A DNA stretch of 17,162 bases from Fimenecus sp051881455 (GCA_051881455.1 JBJEPX010000012.1:1-17162); one strand, 5' to 3'; counted from the stretch's first letter, positions 7,577 through 15,959 are shown. Numbers and translations are program-made. The notes: generated from the sequence alone by a model not told the origin.

Positions 7577-8260
7577 TTATTTAGATGTGGGTACAAATGC
7601 GGCAATACGGCTTGCAAAATCCACAAAGTTCTGCGACTGCAAAATTACTTTGCCCGGTCCCGTAAGTCTTGTCAGGAACAAGCCCTCACCGCCTAAGAAT
7701 ATGTTGCCCAAGCCCTTAACGGTTTCAATTTCATACGCCACACTTGGCTCAAAGGCAACCACATTGCCCGTATCAACCTTTAAAACCTCGCCGGGGGCAA
7801 GCTGTTTTTCAATCATATCGCCGTCAATTTCCAAAAACATCATACCGTTTCCTGCGGCTCTTTGAAGAATAAATCCTTCGCCGCCGAAGAGTCCTGCGCT
7901 GAACCGTTTTGAAAATGCAACGCTTGTGTTGACCGTCTGCTGTGCGCAAAGGAACGCTCCCTTTTGTAAAATCAGCCCCGCGGGCATCATAGAAAGGTCA
8001 ACGGGGATAATCGTACCGGGAACGGTTGTTGCAAAGGCAACGGTCTGGTAATCGCTCATGGCTGTGTAATTAACCATAAAAAGCGATTCGCCGCTGAACG
8101 CCCTGCCGATGCTTTTCATAATGCCGCCGCGGGCGTTTGTTTTCATTTCCACATATGCCGTCTGATACGCCATGGCGCCCGATTGGGTATAAACCGATTC
8201 GCCTCTTTGAAGTCCGATTTCCACAACGGGGACCGTTTGACCGATAATTTTATAATCCAC
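7577..8260 (-). CDS. AIM24-family protein (TIGR00266-like)
   Basis: A 227-residue protein of the AIM24/TIGR00266 family, a beta-rich, trimer-forming fold common in bacteria; its biochemical role is not established. Family-like features are ESVYTQSGAMAYQT near the N-terminus, the glycine-rich GGIMKSIGRAFSGESLFMVNY, the VPGTIIPVDLS segment, and the C-terminal GNIFLGGEGLFLTRLTGPGKV. No signal peptide or membrane segment is seen, so it is probably cytosolic. I chose the GTG start at 8260 because AGGAGG lies 6 bases upstream and the -10 box of a strong promoter lies at 8291-8296. An in-frame ATG at 8302 would fall inside that promoter and so is unlikely. The gene is monocistronic, divergent from the GH36 gene and convergent with the exporter operon. 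Confidence 0.88.
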   Translation of the reverse strand: MDYKIIGQTVPVVEIGLQRGESVYTQSGAMAYQTAYVEMKTNARGGIMKSIGRAFSGESLFMVNYTAMSDYQTVAFATTVPGTIIPVDLSMMPAGLILQKGAFLCAQQTVNTSVAFSKRFSAGLFGGEGFILQRAAGNGMMFLEIDGDMIEKQLAPGEVLKVDTGNVVAFEPSVAYEIETVKGLGNIFLGGEGLFLTRLTGPGKVILQSQNFVDFASRIAAFVPTSK

Positions 8261-8290
8261 AAAAACTCCTCCTTTTTCTTCGGTAATTTC

Positions 8291-8319
8291 ATTGTAAATC
8301 AAAGGCAGTGGTATGTCAA
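8291..8319 (-). promoter_or_regulatory. Promoter of the AIM24-family gene (minus strand)
   Basis: Read on the minus strand, a perfect TTGACA (8319-8314) is followed after 17 bases by TACAAT (8296-8291). The predicted start near 8284 leaves a leader of about 24 bases that holds the AAGGAGG site. This promoter settles the GTG start at 8260. Confidence 0.8.
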
Positions 8320-8342
8320 TATTTTTCGGTGCGCCATTGATT

Positions 8343-8371
8343 TTGATATTGCCCTGTGATAAAATTATTAT
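8343..8371 (+). promoter_or_regulatory. Promoter of the GH36-MATE operon
   Basis: TTGATA at 8343-8348 and TATTAT at 8366-8371 are 17 bases apart. The predicted start is near 8378, 19 bases before the ATG. The -35 box stands back to back with the minus-strand -35 at 8314-8319, only 23 bases away. No obvious palindromic operator or cre-like site was noticed in between. Confidence 0.68.
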
Positions 8372-8396
8372 ATTTAAAAATTTGTGAGGGATTTTT

Positions 8397-10076
8397 ATGT
8401 TTAAACTGTATGCAGAAATGAAAACAGGCGGAGCTGTTGCGGCGTATTCAAGCCTTGAAAATGATTGCTATACCTTTGATTTCAAAGAGGAAAATGGCAA
8501 AATCAAAGGCGTTTTAACGGCAAAAAAGGATATAAAAATGCTCAATTTCACTCTTTCCTGTGAAAAGAGCTTTGAAAGCGACGATTTGTTCTATGCAAAC
8601 GGCTATCAGGCGTGGACAACATCGAGGGAGTTTTCCCGTTCCGATTGTCTTAACGGCATAATGAAAATCAGCAATATTTCAAAGTTTACCAAGGATTTAA
8701 CGGGCATTTCGGGGGACTATTCCTTTGCAGAATACGGTAAAACGGGTGCTTTTCACTCATATACATATTGCTATTTCAGGAAAAAAGGGAGCCGTGAAAT
8801 TACCCTTTACGGTTCAAAAAGCGAAAGACAGGGCTTTACGGTATTTGAAGCCGATATGAACGGCGGAAATTTCCGGATTAAAAAAGATGTTGAGGGGCTC
8901 GCTCTCTCCGCGGGGCAGGAGTATGAAATGTTTGATATTGCCGTAATCAGCGGCGATTTTGACAAGGCATTTGACGAGTATTTCTTTGATTTTATGGGCG
9001 TTCAAAAGCCGAAAATCGACCACCTTGCAGGATATACCTCATGGTACAATTATTTTCAGAAAATCAACGAGGATATAATTCTGCGTGACCTTGACGGCCT
9101 TGACCGCGCAAAGGAAGAAGTCAACATTTTTCAGGTGGACGACGGATATGAGTCCGCCGTGGGCGACTGGCTTTTCCCCGACAGTAAAAAATTTCCCCAC
9201 GGTATGAAATATATTGCGGATAAAATTCACGAAAAAGGCTATAAGGCGGGCATATGGCTGGCTCCCTTCAATGCACAGAGAGGTTCGGCAATTCTTAAAA
9301 AGCACCCCGAATGGCTTATCCGCGATAACGCCACAGGCAAGCCCCTTTTGGGCTGTGTGGGCTGGGGCGGTGCATATACCTTTGATATTTACAACGAGGA
9401 ATTCCGCGCGTATTTAAAAAGAGTTTTTGATACCGTGCTCAATAAATGGGGCTACGATATGGTGAAATTGGATTTCCTTTACAGCCAGTGTATGCAGCCG
9501 AGAAACGGTAAAACAAGAGGCGAAATTATGTGCGACGGTGTTGACCTGCTCCGTGAGGTCTGCGGCGATAAGCTGATTTTGGGCTGCGGCGTGCCGCTGG
9601 GTGCGTGTATGGGTATTTTCGACGCCTGCCGCATAAGCTGTGACGCAAACAAGGTCTTCGGCGGTCAGCTTATGAATAAGGTGGGGGTAAACTGCGAAAT
9701 TCCCTCCTCGCAAAATGCCATAAACAATACTATTTTCCGCAGTCATCTCGATGGCAGAGCTTTTTGTAACGACCCCGATGTGTTCTTTTTGCGTGATATA
9801 AATATTAAGTATAATTTAGAACAGAAGCTCCTTTTGGGCAAGGTTAACGCCGTTTGCGGAAATGTGCTTTTCGTTTCCGATAATGCAGGGGATTTCAGTG
9901 AAAAAACCATGGGGTATTTAAAGAATTTCTTTAAGAAAAAGGATTATAAAATACATATGGCGGAATATGTAAGCCGTGATGTGATAAGTCTTGACTTTTC
10001 CGAGGACGGCGTTCGCAAATGCCTTAAATTCAATATAATGACAGGCAAAAGCAATATAAGGGACGATATTTTATGA
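8397..10076 (+). CDS. GH36-family alpha-galactosidase-like glycoside hydrolase
   Basis: A 559-residue enzyme expected to release terminal alpha-galactosyl units from oligosaccharides such as raffinose-type sugars or melibiose. Residues 1 to about 200 form a beta-rich N-terminal domain (FYANGYQAWTTSREF). About 205-480 form the TIM barrel: YTSWYNYF, FQVDDGYE, PHGMKYIADKIHEKGYKAGIWLAPF, then VKLDFLYS with the likely nucleophile D359, and CRISCDANKV with the likely acid/base D416. This layout fits clan GH-D (GH27/GH36). The length is well below the roughly 700 residues of many GH36 enzymes and is closer to compact Thermotoga-type forms. There is no signal peptide, so it should be cytoplasmic. The ATG has a modest GAGGG site 6 bases upstream. 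The stop overlaps the MATE gene start by 4 bases. Substrate specificity within GH36 is not certain. Confidence 0.85.
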   Translation: MFKLYAEMKTGGAVAAYSSLENDCYTFDFKEENGKIKGVLTAKKDIKMLNFTLSCEKSFESDDLFYANGYQAWTTSREFSRSDCLNGIMKISNISKFTKDLTGISGDYSFAEYGKTGAFHSYTYCYFRKKGSREITLYGSKSERQGFTVFEADMNGGNFRIKKDVEGLALSAGQEYEMFDIAVISGDFDKAFDEYFFDFMGVQKPKIDHLAGYTSWYNYFQKINEDIILRDLDGLDRAKEEVNIFQVDDGYESAVGDWLFPDSKKFPHGMKYIADKIHEKGYKAGIWLAPFNAQRGSAILKKHPEWLIRDNATGKPLLGCVGWGGAYTFDIYNEEFRAYLKRVFDTVLNKWGYDMVKLDFLYSQCMQPRNGKTRGEIMCDGVDLLREVCGDKLILGCGVPLGACMGIFDACRISCDANKVFGGQLMNKVGVNCEIPSSQNAINNTIFRSHLDGRAFCNDPDVFFLRDINIKYNLEQKLLLGKVNAVCGNVLFVSDNAGDFSEKTMGYLKNFFKKKDYKIHMAEYVSRDVISLDFSEDGVRKCLKFNIMTGKSNIRDDIL

Positions 10077-11461
10077 GTGAAAAAACCGATATTTCACAGC
10101 AGCTTGCCACAGCACCTGTTCGTAGGCTGATTTTAAAGCTGAGCATACCTGCAATAGCGGCGCAGGTTGTGAATTTGCTTTATAATGTGGTGGACAGAAT
10201 TTATATAGGCCATATGGCAGATGTGGGAACCCTTGCCCTTACGGGAGTGGGGCTTTGCTTTCCCGTAATAACTCTTGTAATGGCGTTTACCATGCTCGCC
10301 GCACAAGGGGGAGCGCCCCGCGCGGCAATAGAAATGGGAAAGGGCGATTACCGAAAAGCCGAAAAAATTATGGGCAACTGCTTTACGCTTCTGATCCTTA
10401 TGTCGGTTGTCCTGACGGCGGTGTTCCTGATAACAGGCGAAAAGCTTTTAATGCTTTTCGGCGCAAGCGGCGAAACAATTAAATACGCCCTACCTTATAT
10501 GCGTATTTATTCCGCGGGTTCGGTGTGTGTTATGCTCTCGTTAGGACTTAATATGTTTATCACAACGCAGGGCTTTACGAAAATCAGTATGGCAACGGTG
10601 CTTATCGGCGCCGTATGCAATATTATTCTCGATCCCATATTCATTTTCGGCTTTAAAATGGGTGTTAGGGGTGCGGCTCTCGCAACGGTGATTTCACAAG
10701 CCGTTTCCGCCGTGTGGGTTATTTCCTTCCTTTTCGGCAAAACTACTAAAATAAAAATCAGGCGCGAAAATCTCATACCCTCCTTTAAGGTGCTGGGCCC
10801 CGTTCTGGCTCTAGGCGTTTCGCCCTTTATTATGAACGCGACAGAAGCGGTTATAAATATTTCGTTTAACTCGTCTCTCCAAAAATACGGCGGAGATATA
10901 GCCGTGGGCGCTATGACGGTGTGCGCCACCGTAATTCAGATGGTGTGGGTTCCCGCCCAAGGCTTAGGTCAGGGCGCACAGCCTATAATCAGCTATAATT
11001 ACGGTGCAGGCAACGCAAAACGCGTAAAAGAAGCGGTAAGAGTGTTGGCTGTTATCAGCTTTCTCTATGTTTTCATTTGCGGAGGAATGATTGAACTTTT
11101 CCCGAAAGTATTTATCAACATATTCAATAGCGACCCGAAGCTTATGGATACCGCCGTGTGGGCAATCCGCGTTTATTCCTCTGCTATGATGTTTTTCGGC
11201 ATACAAATGGCGGTTCAGCAAACCTTTATGGCAATCGGCAAAGCCAAGGCGTCACTTTTTATCGCCTGTTTAAGAAAGGTAATTTTGCTTGTCCCGCTGA
11301 TATACATTCTGCCCTGTTTCTTTGAGAACAAGGTGCTTGCGGTGTTCCTCGCAGAGCCTGTTTCCGACGCAATTTCAATTGTAACGGCTTCGGTAGTGTT
11401 CCTTTTCGTTTTCGGCAAGGAAATGAAACAGCTTGAAACGAAAAACGGAAAAATATCGTAA
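10073..11461 (+). CDS. MATE-family multidrug/metabolite efflux transporter
   Basis: A 462-residue integral membrane protein of the multidrug and toxic compound extrusion family, which exports organic cations or metabolites using a Na+ or H+ gradient. The N-terminus (APVRRLILKLSIPAIAAQV, then NLLYNVVDRIYIGHM) and the internal VWVPAQGLGQGAQPIISYNYGAGN block are typical of the family, and hydrophobic segments along the length fit the usual 12 helices in two related halves. It resembles the clostridial NorM/DinF-like branch. The ATG overlaps the GH36 stop by 4 bases (ATGA), so the two are probably co-transcribed and coupled. A sugar-related substrate is only a guess from context. No clear terminator with a T tract follows; the next sequence is repeat island 3. 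Confidence 0.9.
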   Translation: MSEKTDISQQLATAPVRRLILKLSIPAIAAQVVNLLYNVVDRIYIGHMADVGTLALTGVGLCFPVITLVMAFTMLAAQGGAPRAAIEMGKGDYRKAEKIMGNCFTLLILMSVVLTAVFLITGEKLLMLFGASGETIKYALPYMRIYSAGSVCVMLSLGLNMFITTQGFTKISMATVLIGAVCNIILDPIFIFGFKMGVRGAALATVISQAVSAVWVISFLFGKTTKIKIRRENLIPSFKVLGPVLALGVSPFIMNATEAVINISFNSSLQKYGGDIAVGAMTVCATVIQMVWVPAQGLGQGAQPIISYNYGAGNAKRVKEAVRVLAVISFLYVFICGGMIELFPKVFINIFNSDPKLMDTAVWAIRVYSSAMMFFGIQMAVQQTFMAIGKAKASLFIACLRKVILLVPLIYILPCFFENKVLAVFLAEPVSDAISIVTASVVFLFVFGKEMKQLETKNGKIS

Positions 11462-11484
11462 AAATTCCCGCAAAACCCATTCCG

Positions 11485-11648
11485 CTCCCTCTCGGAGGGA
11501 GTCGTCATTTTGAAAAAATGACTGAGGTAGGGCGGGGGCTTGCCCCCGCCGCAATCAGTTTATGGTAAAACCAACGGCGGGGGCAAGCCCCCGCCCTACA
11601 CGGTTGAATTTGGTTTTTCCTTAATTTATTGTGCGATTCGTGAATCGC
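11485..11648. repeat. Intergenic palindromic repeat island 3
   Basis: Four hairpin structures lie in a row. CTCCCTC at 11485-11491 pairs with GAGGGAG at 11495-11501. GTCATTTT at 11504-11511 pairs with AAAATGAC at 11515-11522 around a GAA loop. These two match the double-hairpin order at 122-155. Then a 24-base arm at 11527-11550, starting GTAGGGCGGGGGC, is the exact reverse complement of 11576-11599, and each arm is itself a GC-rich hairpin. The 25 bases between them hold TAAAACCAACGGC-like sequence shared with the other islands. Finally GCGATTC at 11633-11639 pairs with GAATCGC at 11642-11648. The 73-bp inverted repeat looks like a miniature mobile or REP-like element. No gene is supported here. 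Confidence 0.78.
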
Positions 11649-11729
11649 CCCCACCAATAAAAAATACTGTACTTTTTTATTCTGATATGTTAAAATACTA
11701 TATTATACAAGAGCGCAGGATGATTGAGA

Positions 11730-12392
11730 ATGGATTTAAAAAAGCATCACAAACCAACCTTTGATAATATTCCGCCCGAAAAACGCCGCCGCATTATCGA
11801 AACGGCGACTATGGAGTTTGCCAAAAAAGGCTATCATGACGCAAGCATCAGCAATATTGCGTCAAAATCAGGCGTCAGCGTGGGCGCTATATATAAGTAT
11901 TTTGATAATAAGCAGGATTTGTTTCTGACAATCGTTGACCACAGCATAAGCCGTATGGAAAAGCTTCTTCTGGGGCTGGCAAAGGCAGATGAAGATGTAA
12001 TAATCAAGGTGGAGAAAATTCTGCGTGAGATTATCTCCGCTTCCCGTGAGGATGGAATACTCATTAAACTTTATAACAGTATGACCGCCGTTAACGATAA
12101 AAAGCTTGCAAGGCAATTTGCCGTTGAAATGGAGTCCATGACGGCTGAAATTTATATTGAGGCTATAAAAGAGGGGCAGAAAAGCGGCGAAATCCGTAAG
12201 GATATTGACCCGAGAGTTGCGGCGTTTTTGATAGACGATTTGTTTATGTCCCTGCAATTTTCATATGCAGGCGATTATTATGAGGAACGGTTTAAAATTT
12301 TCTGCGGTGAGGACGCTCACCAAAGAGATGAATTTATAATTGAGCAGGTTTTGAAATTTATTAAATCTGCACTCAAGAACAGGGGAGAATGA
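11730..12392 (+). CDS. TetR/AcrR-family transcriptional regulator
   Basis: A 220-residue regulator. The DNA-binding domain is clear at about residues 17-66: RRRIIETATMEFAKKGYHDAS, SISNIASKSGVSVGAIYKYF, DNKQDLF. The remaining roughly 150 residues form a helical ligand-binding domain. I chose the ATG at 11730 because GCAGGA at 11715-11720 lies 9 bases upstream; a TTG at 11724 in the same frame would add two residues but is too close to that site. The gene ends 3 bases before the FGGY kinase start, and the kinase ribosome binding site AGGGGAG lies in the end of this gene, so they form one unit. No convincing palindromic operator or -35 box was seen; TATTAT at 11701-11706 is a possible -10. Control of the kinase is inferred from adjacency only. 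Confidence 0.87.
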   Translation: MDLKKHHKPTFDNIPPEKRRRIIETATMEFAKKGYHDASISNIASKSGVSVGAIYKYFDNKQDLFLTIVDHSISRMEKLLLGLAKADEDVIIKVEKILREIISASREDGILIKLYNSMTAVNDKKLARQFAVEMESMTAEIYIEAIKEGQKSGEIRKDIDPRVAAFLIDDLFMSLQFSYAGDYYEERFKIFCGEDAHQRDEFIIEQVLKFIKSALKNRGE

Positions 12393-12395
12393 ACA

Positions 12396-14015
12396 ATGGA
12401 AAAAGAAATTTATGCTCTTGCTTTTGACATCGGAACAACGGGCGTTAAGACCTGCCTTTTCAAAATTTCCGATAAAATCGAGCTTATTGAGGCCGCCAGC
12501 GAGGGATATAAGCTTTATGTTATGCCCAACGGCGGCGCAGAGCAGGATCCCGACGAGTGGTGGGCGGCAATGTGCTCCACCTCAAAAACCGTTATCAAAA
12601 AGTCAAAGATAGACCCCGCAAAGATTTACGGTATTTCCTTCTGTTCGCAAATGCAGGGGCTTGTGCTTGTTGATAAGGACGGAAACCATGTTCGCCGTGC
12701 GTTCAGTTATATGGACCAAAGAGCAGGTGCAGAGCTTAAAAAAAGTCTTGCTTACGGACCGCAGATTGCAGGTGCGAATGTTCCCAAACTGCTCCGTTGC
12801 CTGCAAATTACAGGTGCTGTTCCCGCAAGCGTTAAGGACCCCGTGTGGAAATATAAGTGGGTAGAGGCAAACGAGCCCGAAAACTTTGCAAAGGTACATA
12901 AATGGCTTGATGTTAAGGAATATCTTGTGTGCCGTATGACAGGCGAATGTGTAATGACAAGAGATTCCGCCTTTGCAACAATGCTTTATGATATAAGAAA
13001 CGGCAAGCATTGCTGGAGTCCTGAAATATGCAAAATGTTCGGCGTTAAACCGGAACATCTGGCAAGAATTATCGACTGCACCGAAAAAGCGGGCACACTT
13101 CGTCCTCAGCAGGCTGAGGAATTGGGGCTTGTTCCCGGTATTCCCGTTTTCGGCGGCGGCGGTGACGCAACCCTTATCGGTGTGGGTGCAGGTGCTGTTA
13201 ATATGGGCGACACTCATGTTTATCAGGGTACCTCAGGTTGGGTTTCAACAGTTGTTGACAAGAGCGTTGTCGACGCAAATGCGATGATTGCCGCAACCGT
13301 GGGCGCAGAGGACGGCAGATATAACTACTTTGCAGAGCTTGAAACGGCAGGTAAGTGCGTTGAGTGGGTAAAAGACCACCTTGCCCTTGACGAAATTGAT
13401 GTTTACCTCAATAAACAGCACGATTTCAAGCATAAAAAGGCTGAAATGGAGGTTGTTTATACAAACCTTTACGACTATATGATGGCTGTTGTTGATTCAA
13501 TTCCCGCAGGAAGCGGCGGAGTAATTTTCACACCGTGGCTTCACGGCAACCGCTGTCCCTTTGAGGATTCAAACGCAAGAGGTATGTTCTTTAACATAAG
13601 CCTTGAAACGGGTAAAACCGAGCTTATCAGAGCCGTTGTGGAGGGTGTTTGTTTCCACCTTCGCTGGATGCTTGAAGCTCAGGACAAGAAAGTGAAAACC
13701 TCAAATACAATCCGTTTTGTAGGCGGCGGCGCACTGTCCGCGGTAACAAGTCAGATACTTTCCGATGTTACGGGCAGAGTTGTTGAGACCGTTGCAAGTC
13801 CGCAGAATGCAGGCTCCGTGGGTGCCGCGGTGCTTATTGCGGTTAGTGCAGGGCTTGTAGGCAGTATTGCCGAGGCAAAAAGGCTTATCCCCGCTGAAAA
13901 GACCTTCACTCCCGATATGAAAAACAAATCTGTTTACGATAAAAACTATGAGGTTTTCAAACAACTCTATAAATCAAACAAGGACAATTTTAAACTTTTA
14001 AATGAACTTCAATAA
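12396..14015 (+). CDS. FGGY-family carbohydrate kinase, xylulokinase-like
   Basis: A 539-residue cytoplasmic sugar kinase that transfers phosphate from ATP to a sugar or sugar alcohol. The first ATPase-core motif is LAFDIGTTGVKTCLF (near residues 8-22). FCSQMQGLVLVDKDG resembles the QMHG substrate segment of xylulokinase. FGGGGDATLIGVG carries the probable catalytic base D257, YQGTSGWVST is the second phosphate motif, and FVGGGALSAVTSQILSDVTGR is the adenosine-side motif. The length is slightly above the usual 480-520 residues. The substrate cannot be fixed: D-xylulose is the nearest match, but related kinases act on other pentuloses and polyols, and no isomerase or transporter lies beside it. 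AGGGGAG 8 bases upstream supports the ATG. Its partner is the TetR gene 3 bases before, and a strong terminator follows. Confidence 0.87.
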   Translation: MEKEIYALAFDIGTTGVKTCLFKISDKIELIEAASEGYKLYVMPNGGAEQDPDEWWAAMCSTSKTVIKKSKIDPAKIYGISFCSQMQGLVLVDKDGNHVRRAFSYMDQRAGAELKKSLAYGPQIAGANVPKLLRCLQITGAVPASVKDPVWKYKWVEANEPENFAKVHKWLDVKEYLVCRMTGECVMTRDSAFATMLYDIRNGKHCWSPEICKMFGVKPEHLARIIDCTEKAGTLRPQQAEELGLVPGIPVFGGGGDATLIGVGAGAVNMGDTHVYQGTSGWVSTVVDKSVVDANAMIAATVGAEDGRYNYFAELETAGKCVEWVKDHLALDEIDVYLNKQHDFKHKKAEMEVVYTNLYDYMMAVVDSIPAGSGGVIFTPWLHGNRCPFEDSNARGMFFNISLETGKTELIRAVVEGVCFHLRWMLEAQDKKVKTSNTIRFVGGGALSAVTSQILSDVTGRVVETVASPQNAGSVGAAVLIAVSAGLVGSIAEAKRLIPAEKTFTPDMKNKSVYDKNYEVFKQLYKSNKDNFKLLNELQ

Positions 14016-14027
14016 TTAACTTTATTT

Positions 14028-14063
14028 CCGTAAAAAGGGGACAGTCCCCTTTTTACGGTTTTT
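14028..14063 (+). terminator. Strong rho-independent terminator after the FGGY kinase
   Basis: CCGTAAAAAGGGGA at 14028-14041 and TCCCCTTTTTACGG at 14045-14058 form a perfect 14-bp stem around a 3-base loop, followed by TTTTT at 14059-14063. The AAAAAGGGGACAGTCCCCTTTTT-type core resembles a hairpin I recall as widespread between genes in Clostridia, so it may be a repeat element serving as a terminator. The next stretch contains GGGTAACCCTACGG (near 14071-14084), a remnant-like GGG...CCCTAC motif. Confidence 0.85.
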
Positions 14064-14092
14064 CTGACTAGGGTAACCCTACGGAGGGCGCA

Positions 14093-15958
14093 ATGAGCTT
14101 TATCCCTTATAATTCAAGAGATTCTTTTTTTAAAAGTAAATTCGGCAGTATATCGCAGGGTGAGGAAATTTGTTTTCGCCTTTGTCTGCCGCGCTCATTT
14201 TGTTGCAGCGGCGCTTATCTTATGCTTCGCCGTGACGACGAAAGCTTTGAAGAACGCCCTATGTATTGGGCGGGAATGTGCGGCGAGGACTGCGAAATAT
14301 GGGATATTCATACCTCCGTGGAGCGTGAGGGGCTGTATTGGTATCATTTTGATTATGTTTCCTCTTACGGCAGAAGCAGTGTTCTTGAATCGGAGGACGG
14401 TGTGGGCTCTTTTGCAGGGGCTTACGGGGCCCGAAACGATTGGCAGCTCACCGTTACCGAAAAAGATTTTAAAACTCCGGATTGGCTCAAAGGCGGAATT
14501 ATATATCAGATTTTTCCCGACCGCTTTTATTCTTCAGGTGAGAAAAAGGAAAATGTACCCGACGACCGCGTAATGCGTGAGGATTGGGGCGGCGAGCCCG
14601 AATGGCGACCTACTCCCGACGGTAAGGTTCTCAATAACGATTTCTTCGGCGGAGATTTAAAGGGAATTTCACAAAAACTGCCCTATTTAAAGTCGCTGGG
14701 CGTAAACTGCATTTATCTTAATCCCATATTTGAGTCTCATTCAAATCACCGCTATGATACGGCGGATTACAGTAAAATCGACCCTGTATTGGGTACGCAA
14801 AAGGATTTTGAAAATCTTTGCCGTGAGGCAGAAAAGCAAGATATACACATAATTCTGGACGGTGTTTTTTCCCATACAGGCGATGACAGCGTGTATTTTA
14901 ACAAAAAGCGCAGATATGATGCTGTGGGGGCTTATAATTCAAAGGAAAGCCCCTATTACAGTTGGTATAAATTTAAAAAATATCCCGATGATTACCAAAG
15001 CTGGTGGGGCTTTAAAACCCTGCCGGAGGTCACCGAGGAGAGCGAGGATTACCGCCGGTTTATAAACGGAGAGGGCGGTATAATCGAAAAATGGCTTAAA
15101 GCGGGGGCAGAGGGCTTCCGCCTTGATGTGGCAGATGAACTGCCCGATGTGTTTATTGACGAACTGCGTGACAGATTGAAGAAAACCAAGCCTGATGCGC
15201 TTCTTATGGGCGAGGTTTGGGAGGACGCAACAACAAAGCACAGCTACGGCAGTCGCAGGCGGTATCTTTTAGGCAGACAGTTTGATTCTGTAATGAATTA
15301 TCCCTTTGCAAATGCCGTGCTTGACTTTTGCCGAAGCGGTGTTGCAGAGCGTTTTATGTCCTCGGTTATGCAGATAGTTGAAAATTATCCGAAAGAGTGC
15401 CTTGATGTTATGATGAATCACATCGGCACCCACGATACGGAGCGGGCAATAACAAAAATTGCGGGGGAGAGCTGTGAATACCGTGACAGGCAATGGCAGT
15501 CAACACATTTTTTAAACGACGAAGCATACGAAAAGGGCGTGCGCCTTTTAAAATGTGCCGCCGTGCTTCAATATACGCTCCCCGGTGTTCCGTCGGTTTA
15601 CTACGGCGACGAGGCGGGTATGCAGGGCTATAAGGACCCCTTCAACAGAGGCTGTTATCCGTGGGGGGACGAAAATACGGAGCTGGTAGATTTTTACAGA
15701 GCTCTTGGTAAAATCAGGCGTGAAAATCCCGTATTCAAAAAGGGTGTTTTTATCCCCGTATCGTCAATTATGGGCTGTGTTGCTTTCAGACGACACGATG
15801 AAAACGGCGATATTATGGTGATTGTCAACCGAAATGAGCACCCTATAACATACCGTCTGCCCGATTATTTCAAAAATCCCGTTTCTCTTATGCGCGGCGA
15901 TGTTAAGGACGGCGAGGTTTTTATTGACGGCTGTTCATTCACAATCTTGGCAAAATAA
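14093..15958 (+). CDS. GH13 alpha-glycosidase (neopullulanase/cyclomaltodextrinase/maltogenic amylase-like)
   Basis: A 621-residue enzyme of the alpha-amylase family, expected to hydrolyse malto-oligosaccharides, cyclodextrins or pullulan fragments in the cytoplasm (no signal peptide). Residues 1 to about 130 form a beta-rich N-terminal domain like CBM34. The barrel starts near WLKGGIIYQIFPDRF (about 130-145). The four GH13 regions are present: DGVFSH (D256, H261), GFRLDVADE with nucleophile D345, LMGEVWED with acid/base E374, and IGTHDTER with the stabilising D448. GDEAGMQGYKDPFNRGCYPWG follows. Region I has SH where many family members have NH, as in the clostridial branch near GH13_20/GH13_39. 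The last 80 or so residues form the C-terminal beta domain. GGAGG at 14083-14087 supports the ATG. The preceding gene is closed by a terminator, so it may have its own promoter, though I could not place one. Confidence 0.9.
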   Translation: MSFIPYNSRDSFFKSKFGSISQGEEICFRLCLPRSFCCSGAYLMLRRDDESFEERPMYWAGMCGEDCEIWDIHTSVEREGLYWYHFDYVSSYGRSSVLESEDGVGSFAGAYGARNDWQLTVTEKDFKTPDWLKGGIIYQIFPDRFYSSGEKKENVPDDRVMREDWGGEPEWRPTPDGKVLNNDFFGGDLKGISQKLPYLKSLGVNCIYLNPIFESHSNHRYDTADYSKIDPVLGTQKDFENLCREAEKQDIHIILDGVFSHTGDDSVYFNKKRRYDAVGAYNSKESPYYSWYKFKKYPDDYQSWWGFKTLPEVTEESEDYRRFINGEGGIIEKWLKAGAEGFRLDVADELPDVFIDELRDRLKKTKPDALLMGEVWEDATTKHSYGSRRRYLLGRQFDSVMNYPFANAVLDFCRSGVAERFMSSVMQIVENYPKECLDVMMNHIGTHDTERAITKIAGESCEYRDRQWQSTHFLNDEAYEKGVRLLKCAAVLQYTLPGVPSVYYGDEAGMQGYKDPFNRGCYPWGDENTELVDFYRALGKIRRENPVFKKGVFIPVSSIMGCVAFRRHDENGDIMVIVNRNEHPITYRLPDYFKNPVSLMRGDVKDGEVFIDGCSFTILAK

Positions 15959-15959
15959 C

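Noticed and set aside
8261..8302. Fourteen extra N-terminal codons on the AIM24-family gene from an ATG at 8302
   Set aside because: This start would lie upstream of the -10 box at 8291-8296, whereas GTG at 8260 has an ideal AGGAGG site.
11540..11764. Open frame of 74 codons on the plus strand
   Set aside because: It is built from the palindromic repeat (proline/glycine-rich peptide) and runs into the TetR gene in another frame, with no ribosome binding site.
12603..13217. Minus-strand open frame of 204 codons
   Set aside because: It lies wholly inside the well-supported FGGY kinase gene, has no domain pattern and has a cysteine/histidine-rich composition typical of antisense reading.
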